Below are positions 8,653-17,908 of a stretch of DNA of 64,000 nucleotides, in pieces. The notes beneath the pieces were generated by a model. It did no database searches, was not told the DNA's origin, and saw only the letters and a program-made list of their open reading frames with translations. Made by a program: the position numbers and the translations under genes. Within the stretch, counting starts at the first letter, position 1, and every line of letters starts with the position of its first letter. This stretch comes from Aedoeadaptatus urinae. Its GTDB lineage: Bacteria; Bacillota; Clostridia; Tissierellales; Peptoniphilaceae. The stretch spans positions 209,142 through 273,141 of the forward strand of contig NZ_LT707416.1 in NCBI RefSeq assembly GCF_900155585.1, written 5' to 3'.

Positions 8653-9750
8653 TTGAAATTTCAAATCGAAAAATCCGTCCTGTCCACCATAGTATCTACG
8701 GTCTCCCGTGCCATTTCGTCAAAGACGAATATGCAAATATTGGAAGGCATTTACATGGAAGCGATGGAAGGCCAATTAATTCTTCGAGCTACGGACACGG
8801 AAATTTCCATGGAATCCCGTCACACCTGCTTTGTTCAGGAACCGGGAAGCATCGTATTAAATGCCTCTTTATTCGGAGACATCGTGCGCAAATTGCCCAA
8901 TGCCATGGTCCATATGGAAAGCGAGGGACAAAAGCTGTCCTTAGTTTGCGAGCAATCGGAATTTGAAATCATGGGACAAAACCCGGAGGAGTATCCCCAG
9001 CTTCCTGAGCTGGGCGGCGCGGAACAAATCGTCGTCACCGGAGAATCTCTTTTAAAGGCATTTAAGGAAACCCAGTTCGCCACGTCCAACGACGACATGC
9101 GCATGGTCCTTACCGGCGTCCTCTTGGATGTTAAAAAGGAAGACATTACCTTCGTCGCCTTAGACGGCTATCGTATGGCACTGAGCCGCATCGAAGGGGA
9201 ACAAGCCCTGGAACGGGATTTAATCTTACCGGCGAGAAGCGTGTCGGAGATTTCAAAATTAATCGACGAGACCAAGACCTTGACCTTGGAAATCGGAAAT
9301 AACCACGTTTTAATTCAATTCGACGAAACGAAATTCTTTACGAAGCTTTTAAACGGCGAATTTTTCCGCTACAACAGCTTGATTCGCAAGGAACACGACG
9401 TCACGGTGGTGGCCGACAGAAAGCAATTAATCGATTCCTTGGAGCGTGCCAGCTTAATGACAGGCAAGGAACGCAACGGCTTGGTGCGCTTGGAAATTAA
9501 AGACGATCAAATCGAAATCCTCTCCAATTCCGAAGTGGGCAAGGTTCACGAAACCATTCGGGCGCAAAAGACGGGCGCCGATTTAACCATCGCCTTTAAC
9601 GCCCGCTATTTGCTGGAAGGCATACGGGTCATGGATACGGAAGAAATCTCCATGGGCTTTACCGACGCGGTAAACCCCTGCATTATTACGCCTTTAAACG
9701 GCAACGACATGCTCTACTTAGTATTACCTGTACGGTTGGCCAATCTATGA
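8653..9750 (+). CDS. dnaN: DNA polymerase III beta subunit (sliding clamp)
   Basis: The ring-shaped clamp holds DNA polymerase III on DNA. I place the start at TTG 8653: AGAGGAGGAGATAAG gives a strong ribosome-binding site, the product begins MKFQIEKSVLSTIVSTV like other clamps, and its 365 residues equal the family length. The frame is open 50 codons further upstream to an ATG at 8503, but that extension covers the DnaA boxes and does not resemble a clamp. The C-terminus NDMLYLVLPVRL matches the family end. Confidence 0.96.
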   Translation: MKFQIEKSVLSTIVSTVSRAISSKTNMQILEGIYMEAMEGQLILRATDTEISMESRHTCFVQEPGSIVLNASLFGDIVRKLPNAMVHMESEGQKLSLVCEQSEFEIMGQNPEEYPQLPELGGAEQIVVTGESLLKAFKETQFATSNDDMRMVLTGVLLDVKKEDITFVALDGYRMALSRIEGEQALERDLILPARSVSEISKLIDETKTLTLEIGNNHVLIQFDETKFFTKLLNGEFFRYNSLIRKEHDVTVVADRKQLIDSLERASLMTGKERNGLVRLEIKDDQIEILSNSEVGKVHETIRAQKTGADLTIAFNARYLLEGIRVMDTEEISMGFTDAVNPCIITPLNGNDMLYLVLPVRLANL

Positions 9751-9950
9751 AAATAAGTACCGATTTTATTAAACTGGACAGCTTTTTAAAATACGTGCAG
9801 TGGGTGGATTCCGGCGGCATGGCCAAGGCCGTGGTTTCGGACGGCTTGGTCTATGTTAACGGCGAAATGGAGCTGCGAAGGGGAAGAAAGCTTTACCCCG
9901 GCGACGTCGTCGAATTTATGGGCGAAAAAGACAGTATCGAAAGGGAATAA
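9747..9950 (+). CDS. yaaA: S4-domain RNA-binding protein YaaA
   Basis: A 67-residue S4-type RNA-binding protein of the family found between dnaN and recF in most Firmicutes. The S4 pattern is visible: LDSFLKYVQWVDSGGMAK, then VYVNGEMELRRGRKLYPGDVV. Its ATG overlaps the dnaN stop by 4 bases (ATGA), implying coupled translation. The exact function is not settled. Confidence 0.92.
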   Translation: MKISTDFIKLDSFLKYVQWVDSGGMAKAVVSDGLVYVNGEMELRRGRKLYPGDVVEFMGEKDSIERE

Positions 9951-9958
9951 TTCACCCT

Positions 9959-9987
9959 TTGTATGAATAGAACATTTGTACTATACT
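9959..9987 (+). promoter_or_regulatory. Promoter upstream of recF
   Basis: TTGTAT (9959-9964) and TATACT (9982-9987) are 17 bp apart in the short gap after yaaA, so recF-gyrB-gyrA may have its own transcript besides readthrough from dnaA. Confidence 0.6.
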
Positions 9988-10015
9988 AAAGGTGGTTAAA
10001 TGGCGGGAGGGCGAC

Positions 10016-11116
10016 GTGTTTGTCAAACAATTGAACATAGTCTCTTTTCGCAATCACGAGCGCCTGTCTATGGATCTGGAGCCGAAAATGTACAATATCG
10101 TCGGTCCCAACGGCACGGGAAAGACGAATTTTTTAGAGGCGATCTACCTGTCCTTGACGGGAAGAAGCTTTAAGACCGCTTCCTTAAAGGAAGTGATCAC
10201 CTTCGGCGAAGAGAGCGCTTTTGTTTCGGCCACCGCCGTGTTGGATGATTTTTCCCACGATATGGAAATCACCGTAAAAAAAGACAAGCGGCGCTTTATG
10301 CGGGATCACAATCCGGTGAAAAACACCTCGGCCTACGGTCGTGGCATGGGCGTGGTGCTTTTTGAGCCCAAGCATTTACAAATGGTTCAGGGCTCGCCTT
10401 CTCAGCGACGCGGATTTATCGACGACATGCTCCGCATGATCAATCCTCTCTATGAGGAGGCCTACAGCGGCTATTACCACATACTCTATCAGCGGAATGT
10501 GACCCTGAGAAAATTCAGGGACACGAATTTATTGGATGTTTACGACCGAAGCCTAGCCACCTATGCGGCGGTTCTGTTAAAAGAGCGATTAAAATTTTTA
10601 AAGCGCATGACCGCCTCCGTCGCCGACTATTACGAAGCCATCGCCGGGGAAAAGGAGCGATTGGAAATTCGCTATAAGGCCTCTTTTCCCGTGGCATTGG
10701 ACGAAAATTTGGACCGGGCCTTTTACGAAAGCTTAAGGCACCGAAGGCGGGAAGACAAAGAGCGGGGACGCACGGGCATCGGCCCTCATTTAGACGATTT
10801 GTCCTTTTTACTAAATGGTGAGGAAGCGAAAAAATTCGCCTCCACCGGACAAATACGAAGCATCGTCCTGGCCATGAAATGTATGGAAATCGATCGGGTG
10901 GCGGAGCATATCGGCTCCTCTCCCGTGGTTTTGTTGGACGATGTCTTGTCGGAGCTTGACGATAAACGGCGGCGCATGCTGCTGGATATAATTCACGGCC
11001 AGTGCTTTATTACGGCGGCGGAGCCTATCGGCGCATTGGAAGGCGTTTCGGAGGCCATTGATTTCATGGATATAAAAAGAAGTGCAGAAGCCCTGCGCAA
11101 GGAGGATTTATGGTAA
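10016..11116 (+). CDS. recF: DNA replication and repair protein RecF
   Basis: RecF is an SMC-like ATPase that helps load RecA at gaps. I choose the GTG at 10016, preceded by GGGAGG at 7-bp spacing, giving MFVKQLNIVSFRNHERL and 366 residues, as in the family. A GTG 24 bases upstream (9992) lacks a comparable ribosome-binding site. Walker A is VGPNGTGKTNFLEA near residue 33, and the C-terminal VVLLDDVLSELDDKRR carries signature/Walker B elements. The gene overlaps gyrB by 7 bases. Confidence 0.95.
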   Translation: MFVKQLNIVSFRNHERLSMDLEPKMYNIVGPNGTGKTNFLEAIYLSLTGRSFKTASLKEVITFGEESAFVSATAVLDDFSHDMEITVKKDKRRFMRDHNPVKNTSAYGRGMGVVLFEPKHLQMVQGSPSQRRGFIDDMLRMINPLYEEAYSGYYHILYQRNVTLRKFRDTNLLDVYDRSLATYAAVLLKERLKFLKRMTASVADYYEAIAGEKERLEIRYKASFPVALDENLDRAFYESLRHRRREDKERGRTGIGPHLDDLSFLLNGEEAKKFASTGQIRSIVLAMKCMEIDRVAEHIGSSPVVLLDDVLSELDDKRRRMLLDIIHGQCFITAAEPIGALEGVSEAIDFMDIKRSAEALRKEDLW

Positions 11117-13029
11117 AGGAAAATGAATACAATGCCGGCAATATACAGGTCTTAACGGGGCTTGAGCCGGTAAGAAAACGGCCGGGGATGTATATCGGCT
11201 CTACGGGTCCCAAGGGCCTGCACCACTTGGTATACGAGGTGGTAGACAATTCCATCGACGAAATTTTAGCCGGCCGTTGCGATCAGGTCCTTGTGGAGTT
11301 GAACGAAGACGGCTCCGTTTCCGTGCGCGACAACGGCAGCGGCATTCCCGTGGACATTCATCCCCAAACGAAAAAATCCACGGTGGAAACCGTCCTTACC
11401 ATTCTCCACGCCGGAGGTAAATTCGACAGCAACGCCTACAAGGTTTCCGGCGGCCTTCACGGCGTCGGCGTATCCGTGGTCAACGCCCTGTCTAAAAAAC
11501 TCATCGCCAATGTGCGCCGAGGGGGCAAAGAATACGAACAGATTTTTTCCAGAGGCAAAGCCCAAACGGAGCTGACCGTCGTCGGCGAAGGGATAAAGGA
11601 AACGGGAACCACCATTACTTTTTGGCCCGACGAAGAAATTTTCAAGGAAACCGTGGAATTCAGCCGCGAGGTTCTGGCCCGTCGCTTCCGTGAAATGGCC
11701 TTTTTAAACAAGGGCGCCTATATCGAATTTGTGGACCATCGAGACGGCGACAAATTTAAGGAAATTTACCACTACGTCGGCGGCATTCAAAGCTATGTGG
11801 AATACATTAACCGAAACAAAAAACCCATTCACGATAAAATTCTCTACTTGGACGAAACGGATTCAGACACCAATGTGGAAATTTCGATTCAGTACACGGA
11901 CAGCTATCGGGAGACGGTTTTGTCCTTCGCCAACAATATCAATACGGAGGAAGGGGGCAGCCACCTTTCCGGCTTCAGAAGCGCCCTGACGAAAAGCATT
12001 AACGAATACGGCAGAAAGTACAATTACATTAAGGAAAAGGAAGAAAATCTTTCCGGCGACGACGTGCGTGAAGGCATCAGCGCCGTCATCAGCGTCAAAA
12101 TTCCCGATCCTCAGTTCGAAGGCCAAACCAAGGCCAAGCTGGGCAATTCCGAAACGAAGACCATTGTGGAAAGGGTGTTGAACAACTACTTAACCGCCTT
12201 TTTGGAAGAGAATCCCAAGATCGGAAAGATCATTTTAACCAAAGCCCTATCCGCCCGCCGCGCCAGAGAGGCGGCGAGAAAAGCGCGGGATTTAACGCGG
12301 AAGCGCTCCATTTTAGATAATACGCCCCTCCCCGGCAAGCTGGTGGACTGCCAGTTAAACGACAACGAAAAGACCGAGATCTTCCTGGTGGAAGGGGACT
12401 CCGCCGGCGGCAGCGCCAAGGGCGGACGGGACAGCAGCTATCAAGCGATTTTGCCCCTTCGCGGCAAGATCATGAATGTGGAAAAAGCGCGGATGGACAA
12501 GATTTTAAATTCCAACGAAATTCGCGCCATGATCACCGCCTTCGGCACGGGGATCGACAAGGAATTCGACATCGAAAAGCTGCGCTACGGAAAAATTATT
12601 ATCATGACCGATGCGGACGTAGACGGCGCCCACATTCAAACCCTGCTTTTAACCTTCCTTTTCCGTCATTTGTCGGAGCTTATCGAAGCGGGGCGGGTCT
12701 TTGTGGCGAAACCGCCCCTCTACGGCATTAAGCGGGGCACGAAGGTGCTGGAATATTGCTACAGCGACGAGGAGCTTCAAGGTTCCTTGAACCGACTGGG
12801 TCGGGACAAAAATTTAAAGGTCAGCCGCTACAAAGGTCTCGGTGAAATGAATGCCGAAGAATTGTGGGAAACCACCATGAATCCCGAGCACCGGGTGCTT
12901 CTCCGCGTGGAAGTGGACGACGCGCAAATGGCCGATGAAGTCTTTTCCATGCTCATGGGCCAGGAAGTGGGACCGAGACGGGAATTTATCGAAGAAAACG
13001 CAATTTACGTCGAAAACATAGACGCTTAG
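11110..13029 (+). CDS. gyrB: DNA gyrase subunit B
   Basis: GyrB is the ATPase subunit of gyrase, which adds negative supercoils. The 639 residues include the GHKL ATPase (VVDNSIDEILAG, GRGGKFDS-like region GGLHGVGVSVVNALS) and the TOPRIM domain with EGDSAGGSAKGGRD (from residue 428) and MTDADVDGAH (499-508), the metal-binding acidic residues. ATG 11110 lies within the end of recF behind AAGGAGG. gyrA follows after 9 bases. Confidence 0.98.
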   Translation: MVKENEYNAGNIQVLTGLEPVRKRPGMYIGSTGPKGLHHLVYEVVDNSIDEILAGRCDQVLVELNEDGSVSVRDNGSGIPVDIHPQTKKSTVETVLTILHAGGKFDSNAYKVSGGLHGVGVSVVNALSKKLIANVRRGGKEYEQIFSRGKAQTELTVVGEGIKETGTTITFWPDEEIFKETVEFSREVLARRFREMAFLNKGAYIEFVDHRDGDKFKEIYHYVGGIQSYVEYINRNKKPIHDKILYLDETDSDTNVEISIQYTDSYRETVLSFANNINTEEGGSHLSGFRSALTKSINEYGRKYNYIKEKEENLSGDDVREGISAVISVKIPDPQFEGQTKAKLGNSETKTIVERVLNNYLTAFLEENPKIGKIILTKALSARRAREAARKARDLTRKRSILDNTPLPGKLVDCQLNDNEKTEIFLVEGDSAGGSAKGGRDSSYQAILPLRGKIMNVEKARMDKILNSNEIRAMITAFGTGIDKEFDIEKLRYGKIIIMTDADVDGAHIQTLLLTFLFRHLSELIEAGRVFVAKPPLYGIKRGTKVLEYCYSDEELQGSLNRLGRDKNLKVSRYKGLGEMNAEELWETTMNPEHRVLLRVEVDDAQMADEVFSMLMGQEVGPRREFIEENAIYVENIDA

Positions 13030-13038
13030 GAGGATACA

Positions 13039-15465
13039 GTGGCAAAATTTGCAAACGAAAGCGGCATTCAAGACGTCGTCTTAGAAAAAGCCATGAAAAA
13101 GGCTTATTTGGAATATTCCATGAGCGTCATCGTCGCCCGGGCCCTGCCCGACGTGCGCGACGGCTTAAAACCCGTGCATCGCCGTATTCTCTACGGCATG
13201 CAACAGCAGGGTCTGACGCCGGATAAGCCTCACAGAAAAAGCGCCCGCCTCGTCGGGGATGTCATGGGTAAGTATCACCCCCACGGCGACTCGTCAATTT
13301 ACGACGCCGTGGTGCGCCTGGCACAGGACTTTAACATTCGCTACCCCTTAGCCGACGGTCAGGGGAATTTCGGTTCCATGGACGGGGACAGCCCGGCGGC
13401 CATGCGTTATACGGAAGTGCGCATGTCGAAGCTCGCCATGGAAATGCTGAGAGACATTAACAAGGAAACCGTGGACTTCGTTCCCAATTTCGACGAGGAA
13501 TTACTTGAGCCTTCCGTGCTTCCCTCTCGCTTCCCCAATCTCCTGGTTAACGGCTCCGCCGGTATCGCCGTCGGGATGGCCACCAATATGGCCCCTCACA
13601 ATATGAACGAGGTCATCGACGGGGTCATCGCCTATATGGACGACGAAAGCATTTCACTGGAAGAGATGATGACCCACATCAAAGGCCCGGATTTTCCCAC
13701 CGGCGCCTTTATTATGGGAAGAGACGGCATCAAGGAAGCCTATAAAACCGGCCGCGGCAAGGTGCGTGTACGGGCGCGGGCGGAAATCGAGCCCTTAAAG
13801 AGCAAGCACCAAATCGTGATCACGGAATTTCCCTATCAGGTCAACAAGGCGAGAGTCATCGAAAAAATCGCGGAGCTGGTTAAGGACAAAAAGCTCGACG
13901 GCATTTCCGACATTCGCGACGAATCCAATCGCCGCGGCGTGCGCATGGTGGTGGAGCTGAAGCGGGATGCCAATCCCAACGTGGTTTTAAACCGCCTGTA
14001 TAAGGAAACGCAGCTGCAGATCACCTTCGGCATCATCAACCTCGCCCTGGTGGACGGCGTGCCCAGAGAATTAAATCTTCTCGAGCTTATTCACTACTAC
14101 GTCAAGCATCAGCGCGATGTGGTCACCCGCCGCACCACCTTCGACTTAAATAAAGCCAAGGCGCGGGTTCACATTATCGAAGGCCTGAGGCTTGCCATCG
14201 ACAATATCGACGAAATCATTGAAATCGTCAAAAGCTACCGCACCGACGAAGAGATCAAGGCTAAATTTACCGAGCGCTTCGGTCTCACCGACGTACAGGG
14301 CCAGGCTATTTTAGATATGCGCATCAAGCGCTTAAGCGGTCTGCAGGTGGAAAAGCTGGAAGAAGAGTATCGTGAGCTTTTGGCATTGATCGTGCAATTG
14401 GAGCTGATTCTTTCCGATCCCAAGGTCTTAGATAAAACCATTCAAGGCGAGCTTTTGGAAATCAAGGAAAAATACGGCGACCTGCGCCGTACGGTGATTA
14501 CGAAATCCGACGGCGATATGGAAGACGAAGATTTAATCGACGAGGAGGAAGTGGTCGTGACCCTGACCAATTCCGGCTACATTAAGCGCATGCCTGAAGG
14601 CACCTACAAGCCGCAAAACCGCGGCGGCCAGGGCATCAGCGCCTTAAATAAAAAAGCCGACGACTTCGTCACCAGCTTATTTATTACATCCACCCTGGAC
14701 ACGATTTTATTTTTCACCGATTGCGGCCAGGTCTATAAGAAACAGGCCTACGAAATTCCCGCCGCCGGCAGAAACGCCAAGGGCACGGCCATCGTGAATC
14801 TCCTTCAATTAGAAGAAGGGGAGCGGATTCAAACCATTATTCCCATTGCCGATGTGGCAGACGACGATAATTTATTCCTCGTCACCCGTCGAGGCTATAT
14901 TAAAAAGACGAAAATGGGCGAATACAAAAATATTCGTAAAAACGGCTTAATCGCCATGGGCTTGAGAGACGGCGACACGGTGATCGGCGGCATTCAATGC
15001 GGCGACGACGAAGATTTAATTTTCGTCACGAAAAAAGGCATGTCCCTGCGCTTAAAAGGCAAGGACTTGCGGGAACAAGGCCGCACCGCCATGGGTGTCA
15101 TCGGCATTCGTCTGGATGAAGACGACGAAGTGGTCAGCTTTGTCAAGGCCGAAGAGGGCAAGACCCTGGCCGTCATCAGTGAATACGGCTACGGCAAGCG
15201 CACGGCACTGGACGAATACAACGTGCAAAACCGCGGCGGCAAGGGCCTGATCACCTATCGAATCAAGGAAAAGACCGGTCAATTGGTCTCCGCCAAGGTA
15301 TTGGACGATTCGGATCAGCTCATGATGATCTCGGAGGACGGCGTCATCATCCGCCTGAAGGCGGAATCCATTTCCCTGTTGGGACGGGCTACATCCGGCG
15401 TGAAACTGATGAATATTAAGGACAGCCACATCGTCGCCGTGGCCGAATACGTGGGAGAAGAATAA
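13039..15465 (+). CDS. gyrA: DNA gyrase subunit A
   Basis: GyrA cuts and rejoins DNA. It is 808 residues, starting at GTG 13039 behind TAGGAGG. The active-site tyrosine lies in [11 protein letters not shown]. The quinolone-resistance region reads [17 protein letters not shown]; Ser85 and Asp89 correspond to Escherichia coli Ser83 and Asp87, so the common fluoroquinolone-resistance substitutions are absent. The C-terminal beta-pinwheel shows repeated GRGGKGL/NRGGQG-type motifs (the GyrA box at QNRGGQGI). Confidence 0.98.
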   Translation: MAKFANESGIQDVVLEKAMKKAYLEYSMSVIVARALPDVRDGLKPVHRRILYGMQQQGLTPDKPHRKSARLVGDVMGKYHPHGDSSIYDAVVRLAQDFNIRYPLADGQGNFGSMDGDSPAAMRYTEVRMSKLAMEMLRDINKETVDFVPNFDEELLEPSVLPSRFPNLLVNGSAGIAVGMATNMAPHNMNEVIDGVIAYMDDESISLEEMMTHIKGPDFPTGAFIMGRDGIKEAYKTGRGKVRVRARAEIEPLKSKHQIVITEFPYQVNKARVIEKIAELVKDKKLDGISDIRDESNRRGVRMVVELKRDANPNVVLNRLYKETQLQITFGIINLALVDGVPRELNLLELIHYYVKHQRDVVTRRTTFDLNKAKARVHIIEGLRLAIDNIDEIIEIVKSYRTDEEIKAKFTERFGLTDVQGQAILDMRIKRLSGLQVEKLEEEYRELLALIVQLELILSDPKVLDKTIQGELLEIKEKYGDLRRTVITKSDGDMEDEDLIDEEEVVVTLTNSGYIKRMPEGTYKPQNRGGQGISALNKKADDFVTSLFITSTLDTILFFTDCGQVYKKQAYEIPAAGRNAKGTAIVNLLQLEEGERIQTIIPIADVADDDNLFLVTRRGYIKKTKMGEYKNIRKNGLIAMGLRDGDTVIGGIQCGDDEDLIFVTKKGMSLRLKGKDLREQGRTAMGVIGIRLDEDDEVVSFVKAEEGKTLAVISEYGYGKRTALDEYNVQNRGGKGLITYRIKEKTGQLVSAKVLDDSDQLMMISEDGVIIRLKAESISLLGRATSGVKLMNIKDSHIVAVAEYVGEE

Positions 15466-15469
15466 TCGG

Positions 15470-15498
15470 TTGCTCTCCCTCGGGGGAGCATATATACT
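15470..15498 (+). promoter_or_regulatory. Promoter of the STAS/anti-sigma/sigma operon, with a hairpin in the spacer
   Basis: TTGCTC (15470-15475) and TATACT (15493-15498) are 17 bp apart. A hairpin with arms TGCTC-TCCC and GGGG-GAGCA (15471-15490) fills the spacer; it follows the gyrA stop but has no T-run, so it is at best a weak terminator. Confidence 0.5.
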
Positions 15499-15519
15499 GA
15501 AAGGACAAAGGAGGGCGGA

Positions 15520-15834
15520 ATGTTTACACTGAATATTAAAGATGAAGGCGATCAACTGCGTCTCAGTCCCTGCGGCGAAATGGACATGTACTATACGGCG
15601 CAGTTTAAAGAAGAAGCCATTAGCGCCTACGACGCCCATAAAAAAGATATACTCATCGACTGCAAGGATTTAAATTACGTGGATTCCACGGGACTCGGCG
15701 GCTTTATTTTCCTGCTCAACCACATGAAGGAAGAGGGACATAAGGTGCGCATGGAGCATTTGGATCCCAATGTAAAAAAGCTCTTTACCATTACGAAGCT
15801 GGACCAGCTTTTTCAAATTGAAGGAGACGCCTAA
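15520..15834 (+). CDS. STAS-domain anti-sigma factor antagonist (SpoIIAA/RsbV-like)
   Basis: A 104-residue STAS protein. In SpoIIAA/RsbV systems the unphosphorylated antagonist binds the anti-sigma factor and frees the sigma factor; the anti-sigma kinase inactivates it by phosphorylating a serine. That serine is conserved here in NYVDSTGLGGFIFLL (about residue 52). A GGAGGG ribosome-binding site precedes ATG 15520. The stop overlaps the next start (TAATG), so the three genes of this operon are coupled. Which partner (spore-type or stress-type) cannot be decided from the sequence. Confidence 0.9.
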   Translation: MFTLNIKDEGDQLRLSPCGEMDMYYTAQFKEEAISAYDAHKKDILIDCKDLNYVDSTGLGGFIFLLNHMKEEGHKVRMEHLDPNVKKLFTITKLDQLFQIEGDA

Positions 15835-16190
15835 TGGGTGAGAGAGTTTATTTGACCATACCGGCCAAGCCCCGCTACCTTTCCCTGGCCCGCTTAAATG
15901 TTTCGGGCATTTGCATGGAAGAGGACGTGGACCTGGACACCTTGGGCGATCTTCGCCTGCTTCTGACGGAAAGCTGCAATCTTTCCTTTGCCATCGGCAT
16001 GAGTGACACTATCGACATCGTCATGGAGCCGGAGGAAGGGGCCATTCGCTTTAAGGTTTCCGGCATTACCGAGGAAAAGGTCGCAGCCGACGAGCACCTG
16101 GCCATTACCGCCATGATTATCGAATCCCTGGCCGATGAATTTTCCTATGACGACGGGCAACTGGTCGTCTATAAAACCTTCGGAGCATAG
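15834..16190 (+). CDS. Anti-sigma factor, degenerate RsbW/SpoIIAB-like ATPase fold
   Basis: By position between a STAS antagonist and a SigB/F/G-type sigma factor this is the anti-sigma factor. At 118 residues it is shorter than SpoIIAB or RsbW (about 140-160). An N-box-like ExxN is visible (LLLTESCNLSFAIG, about residue 44) and the C-terminal LADEFSYDDGQLVVYK resembles the last helix and strand of the fold. The DxGxG G1 box expected after IRFKVSG is not there, so kinase activity is doubtful. It could bind sigma without phosphorylating the antagonist. Confidence 0.75.
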   Translation: MGERVYLTIPAKPRYLSLARLNVSGICMEEDVDLDTLGDLRLLLTESCNLSFAIGMSDTIDIVMEPEEGAIRFKVSGITEEKVAADEHLAITAMIIESLADEFSYDDGQLVVYKTFGA

Positions 16191-16191
16191 T

Positions 16192-16983
16192 ATGGACAAA
16201 GAAGCCTATTACAGCATGGACCGGCCCCTATCGAAAGCAAAGCGCAAAGAATTATTTGCCAAATATGCGGAAACCGGCGACAAGATGCTTCGGGATATTT
16301 TAATCGAGGAGCATCTTTACATCGCGGAGATTTTAGCGAAAAAATATACGGGCAAGGGCATCGACTACGACGATATTTTTCAGGTCGCATCCATGGGCCT
16401 GATTTTTGCCGTGGAGCGCTACGATCCGTCTAAGGGCTTTGAATTTTCTTCCTTTGCCACGCCCACCATTATCGGGGAAATAAAAAAGTATTTCCGAGAC
16501 AAGGGCTGGACCATTCGCGTGCCCCGCAGGGTGCAGGAGCTGTCGAAAAAAATCAACGATGCCAAGCTGACCCTGGCGCAGAAAAATCAAAAGACCCCCA
16601 CCATTACCGACATCGCCGAATACCTGGACATTACCACGGCGGAGGTGTTGGAAGTGATGGAAGCCTCGAAGGTCTATTCGCCGGAAAGTTTGGACATGAA
16701 CTTCGACACGGGCAGCGAGGATCGCGATCTGTCCCGAGGCGATAAAATCGGCGTGGAAGAGGAATACTTCCAAAAGGTCGAAATGAACGATTTTATTCAG
16801 CGAGCCATGGAAAAGTTTAACGATGTGGAAAAAACCATTTTAATCGATCGGTACCAATATCGAAAAACGCAGGTTTCCATCGCCGAAAAGCTGGGCATTT
16901 CACAAATGACCGTGAGTCGAATCGAAAAAAAGCTCTTGGAAAAAATGCGTAAGGAAATAGAAAGGTCAGGCGAGTTAGGATGA
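16192..16983 (+). CDS. RNA polymerase sigma factor, SigB/SigF/SigG family
   Basis: A 263-residue alternative sigma-70 factor. Region 2 is seen in YDDIFQVASMGLIFAVERYD and GFEFSSFATPTIIGEIKKYF, followed by RVPRRVQELSKKI (region 3) and a C-terminal helix-turn-helix in VSIAEKLGISQMTVSRIEKK (region 4). I start at ATG 16192, two bases after the anti-sigma stop; an in-frame ATG at 16135 would overlap the anti-sigma gene by 56 bases and adds residues not typical of the family. The stop overlaps the next gene by four bases. Confidence 0.92.
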   Translation: MDKEAYYSMDRPLSKAKRKELFAKYAETGDKMLRDILIEEHLYIAEILAKKYTGKGIDYDDIFQVASMGLIFAVERYDPSKGFEFSSFATPTIIGEIKKYFRDKGWTIRVPRRVQELSKKINDAKLTLAQKNQKTPTITDIAEYLDITTAEVLEVMEASKVYSPESLDMNFDTGSEDRDLSRGDKIGVEEEYFQKVEMNDFIQRAMEKFNDVEKTILIDRYQYRKTQVSIAEKLGISQMTVSRIEKKLLEKMRKEIERSGELG

Positions 16984-17612
16984 ACCGGAAAAGAAACATT
17001 CAAATGCTTCAGCGGCTGCTTTATGCCTTCGAATTTGCCATGGCCGTCATTATTTTTGTCGGGATCATCGTTTCCCTTCCCGATCTGTTTAAGTACATGT
17101 TTGAGATTGTCAACAGCGCCCAAGCTCACAGCTACAAACTCTTCCAATCCTTTTTGGCTCACGTGCTCCTAATGGTCATCGGCTTGGAGTTTGTTGCCAT
17201 GCTAATCAATCACGAAGAATATCAGGTCATCTACATTATGATCATGGTGGTGGCCAGAAAGATGCTGATTTACGGCGACAATACCCGGGATTTATTTATC
17301 GGCGTCCTGGCCATTGCCGTATTATTTGTCGTGCGCAAATACTTTACCATTCATAAAATCCTCGCCAATGCCGGCGTCGCCATTTTCGATGCGAACACGA
17401 GAATGGAAAGCGTGAACGAGCACCTGGTCCGGGACATTGAAAGTCGGGAGGATATTCTGGGCGTCTACGTTCAAAAAATGTTCGACGAACAGAATAAAAT
17501 CATCGAAGCCGGCGCCGTGGTAGAGGACGAACGCTACATTTACCAGGTGGAAGAAATGGACGGCGAGGAAATCGCGTTAATCGCCTTGGAAGATAAATTC
17601 AAAGGAATGTAA
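16980..17612 (+). CDS. PsiE-like four-helix membrane protein with cytoplasmic C-terminal domain
   Basis: A 210-residue protein with about four hydrophobic helices (residues 15-35, 55-75, 80-96, 102-117). The middle part, EEYQVIYIMIMVVARKMLIY and the next helix, resembles the PsiE (phosphate-starvation-inducible) membrane family. A soluble tail of about 85 residues (AGVAIFDANTRMESVNEHL onward) may be a TrkA-C-like ligand domain; this is inference. ATG overlaps the sigma gene stop (ATGA), so it belongs to the sigma operon and may be its first target or effector. Confidence 0.6.
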   Translation: MNRKRNIQMLQRLLYAFEFAMAVIIFVGIIVSLPDLFKYMFEIVNSAQAHSYKLFQSFLAHVLLMVIGLEFVAMLINHEEYQVIYIMIMVVARKMLIYGDNTRDLFIGVLAIAVLFVVRKYFTIHKILANAGVAIFDANTRMESVNEHLVRDIESREDILGVYVQKMFDEQNKIIEAGAVVEDERYIYQVEEMDGEEIALIALEDKFKGM

Positions 17613-17641
17613 AAAATTTTCCTCTTCAAAACAATAAAGAA

Positions 17642-17670
17642 TTGCAATTAAATTTTCAGATGAGTATACT
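17642..17670 (+). promoter_or_regulatory. tRNA-Arg promoter
   Basis: TTGCAA (17642-17647) and TATACT (17665-17670), spacing 17 bp, ten bases before the mature tRNA. Confidence 0.8.
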
Positions 17671-17679
17671 ATTTTTTAT

Positions 17680-17756
17680 GGAGCTGTAGCTCAGTTGGAT
17701 AGAGCAGTGCCCTCCTAAGGCACGTGCCGGGGGTTCGATTCCTCTCAGCTCCGCCA
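17680..17756 (+). tRNA. tRNA-Arg (anticodon CCT)
   Basis: A 77-base cloverleaf: acceptor GGAGCTG pairs with CAGCTCC, the D-arm contains AGCTCAGTTGGATAGAGC, the anticodon stem GTGCC/GGCAC encloses CTCCTAA (anticodon CCT, reads AGG), and the T-loop is TTCGATT. CCA is encoded at 17754-17756. Confidence 0.96.
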
Positions 17757-17788
17757 TAATTTTATGTGGCAAATTTGTCTTCAGTTGA

Positions 17789-17813
17789 GAACAATACCGA
17801 AGAGGCATTGTTC
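17789..17813. promoter_or_regulatory. Inverted repeat upstream of the MarR gene, possible operator
   Basis: GAACAAT (17789-17795) and ATTGTTC (17807-17813) form a perfect 7-bp inverted repeat with an 11-bp spacer, about 100 bases before the MarR start codon. MarR proteins usually bind palindromes in their own promoters; the link is inference. Confidence 0.35.
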
Positions 17814-17908
17814 ATTTAAGTTAAATGGGATTTGACGGGATGCGACGAATCGTGAAAAATTTCGACGGTACGAATCCTTTTGAATCATAAAAGAAGTGAG
17901 GTATCCAG

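Noticed and set aside
13240..13320. Quinolone-resistance mutation in gyrA
   Set aside because: Ser85 and Asp89, the E. coli Ser83/Asp87 equivalents, are both unchanged.
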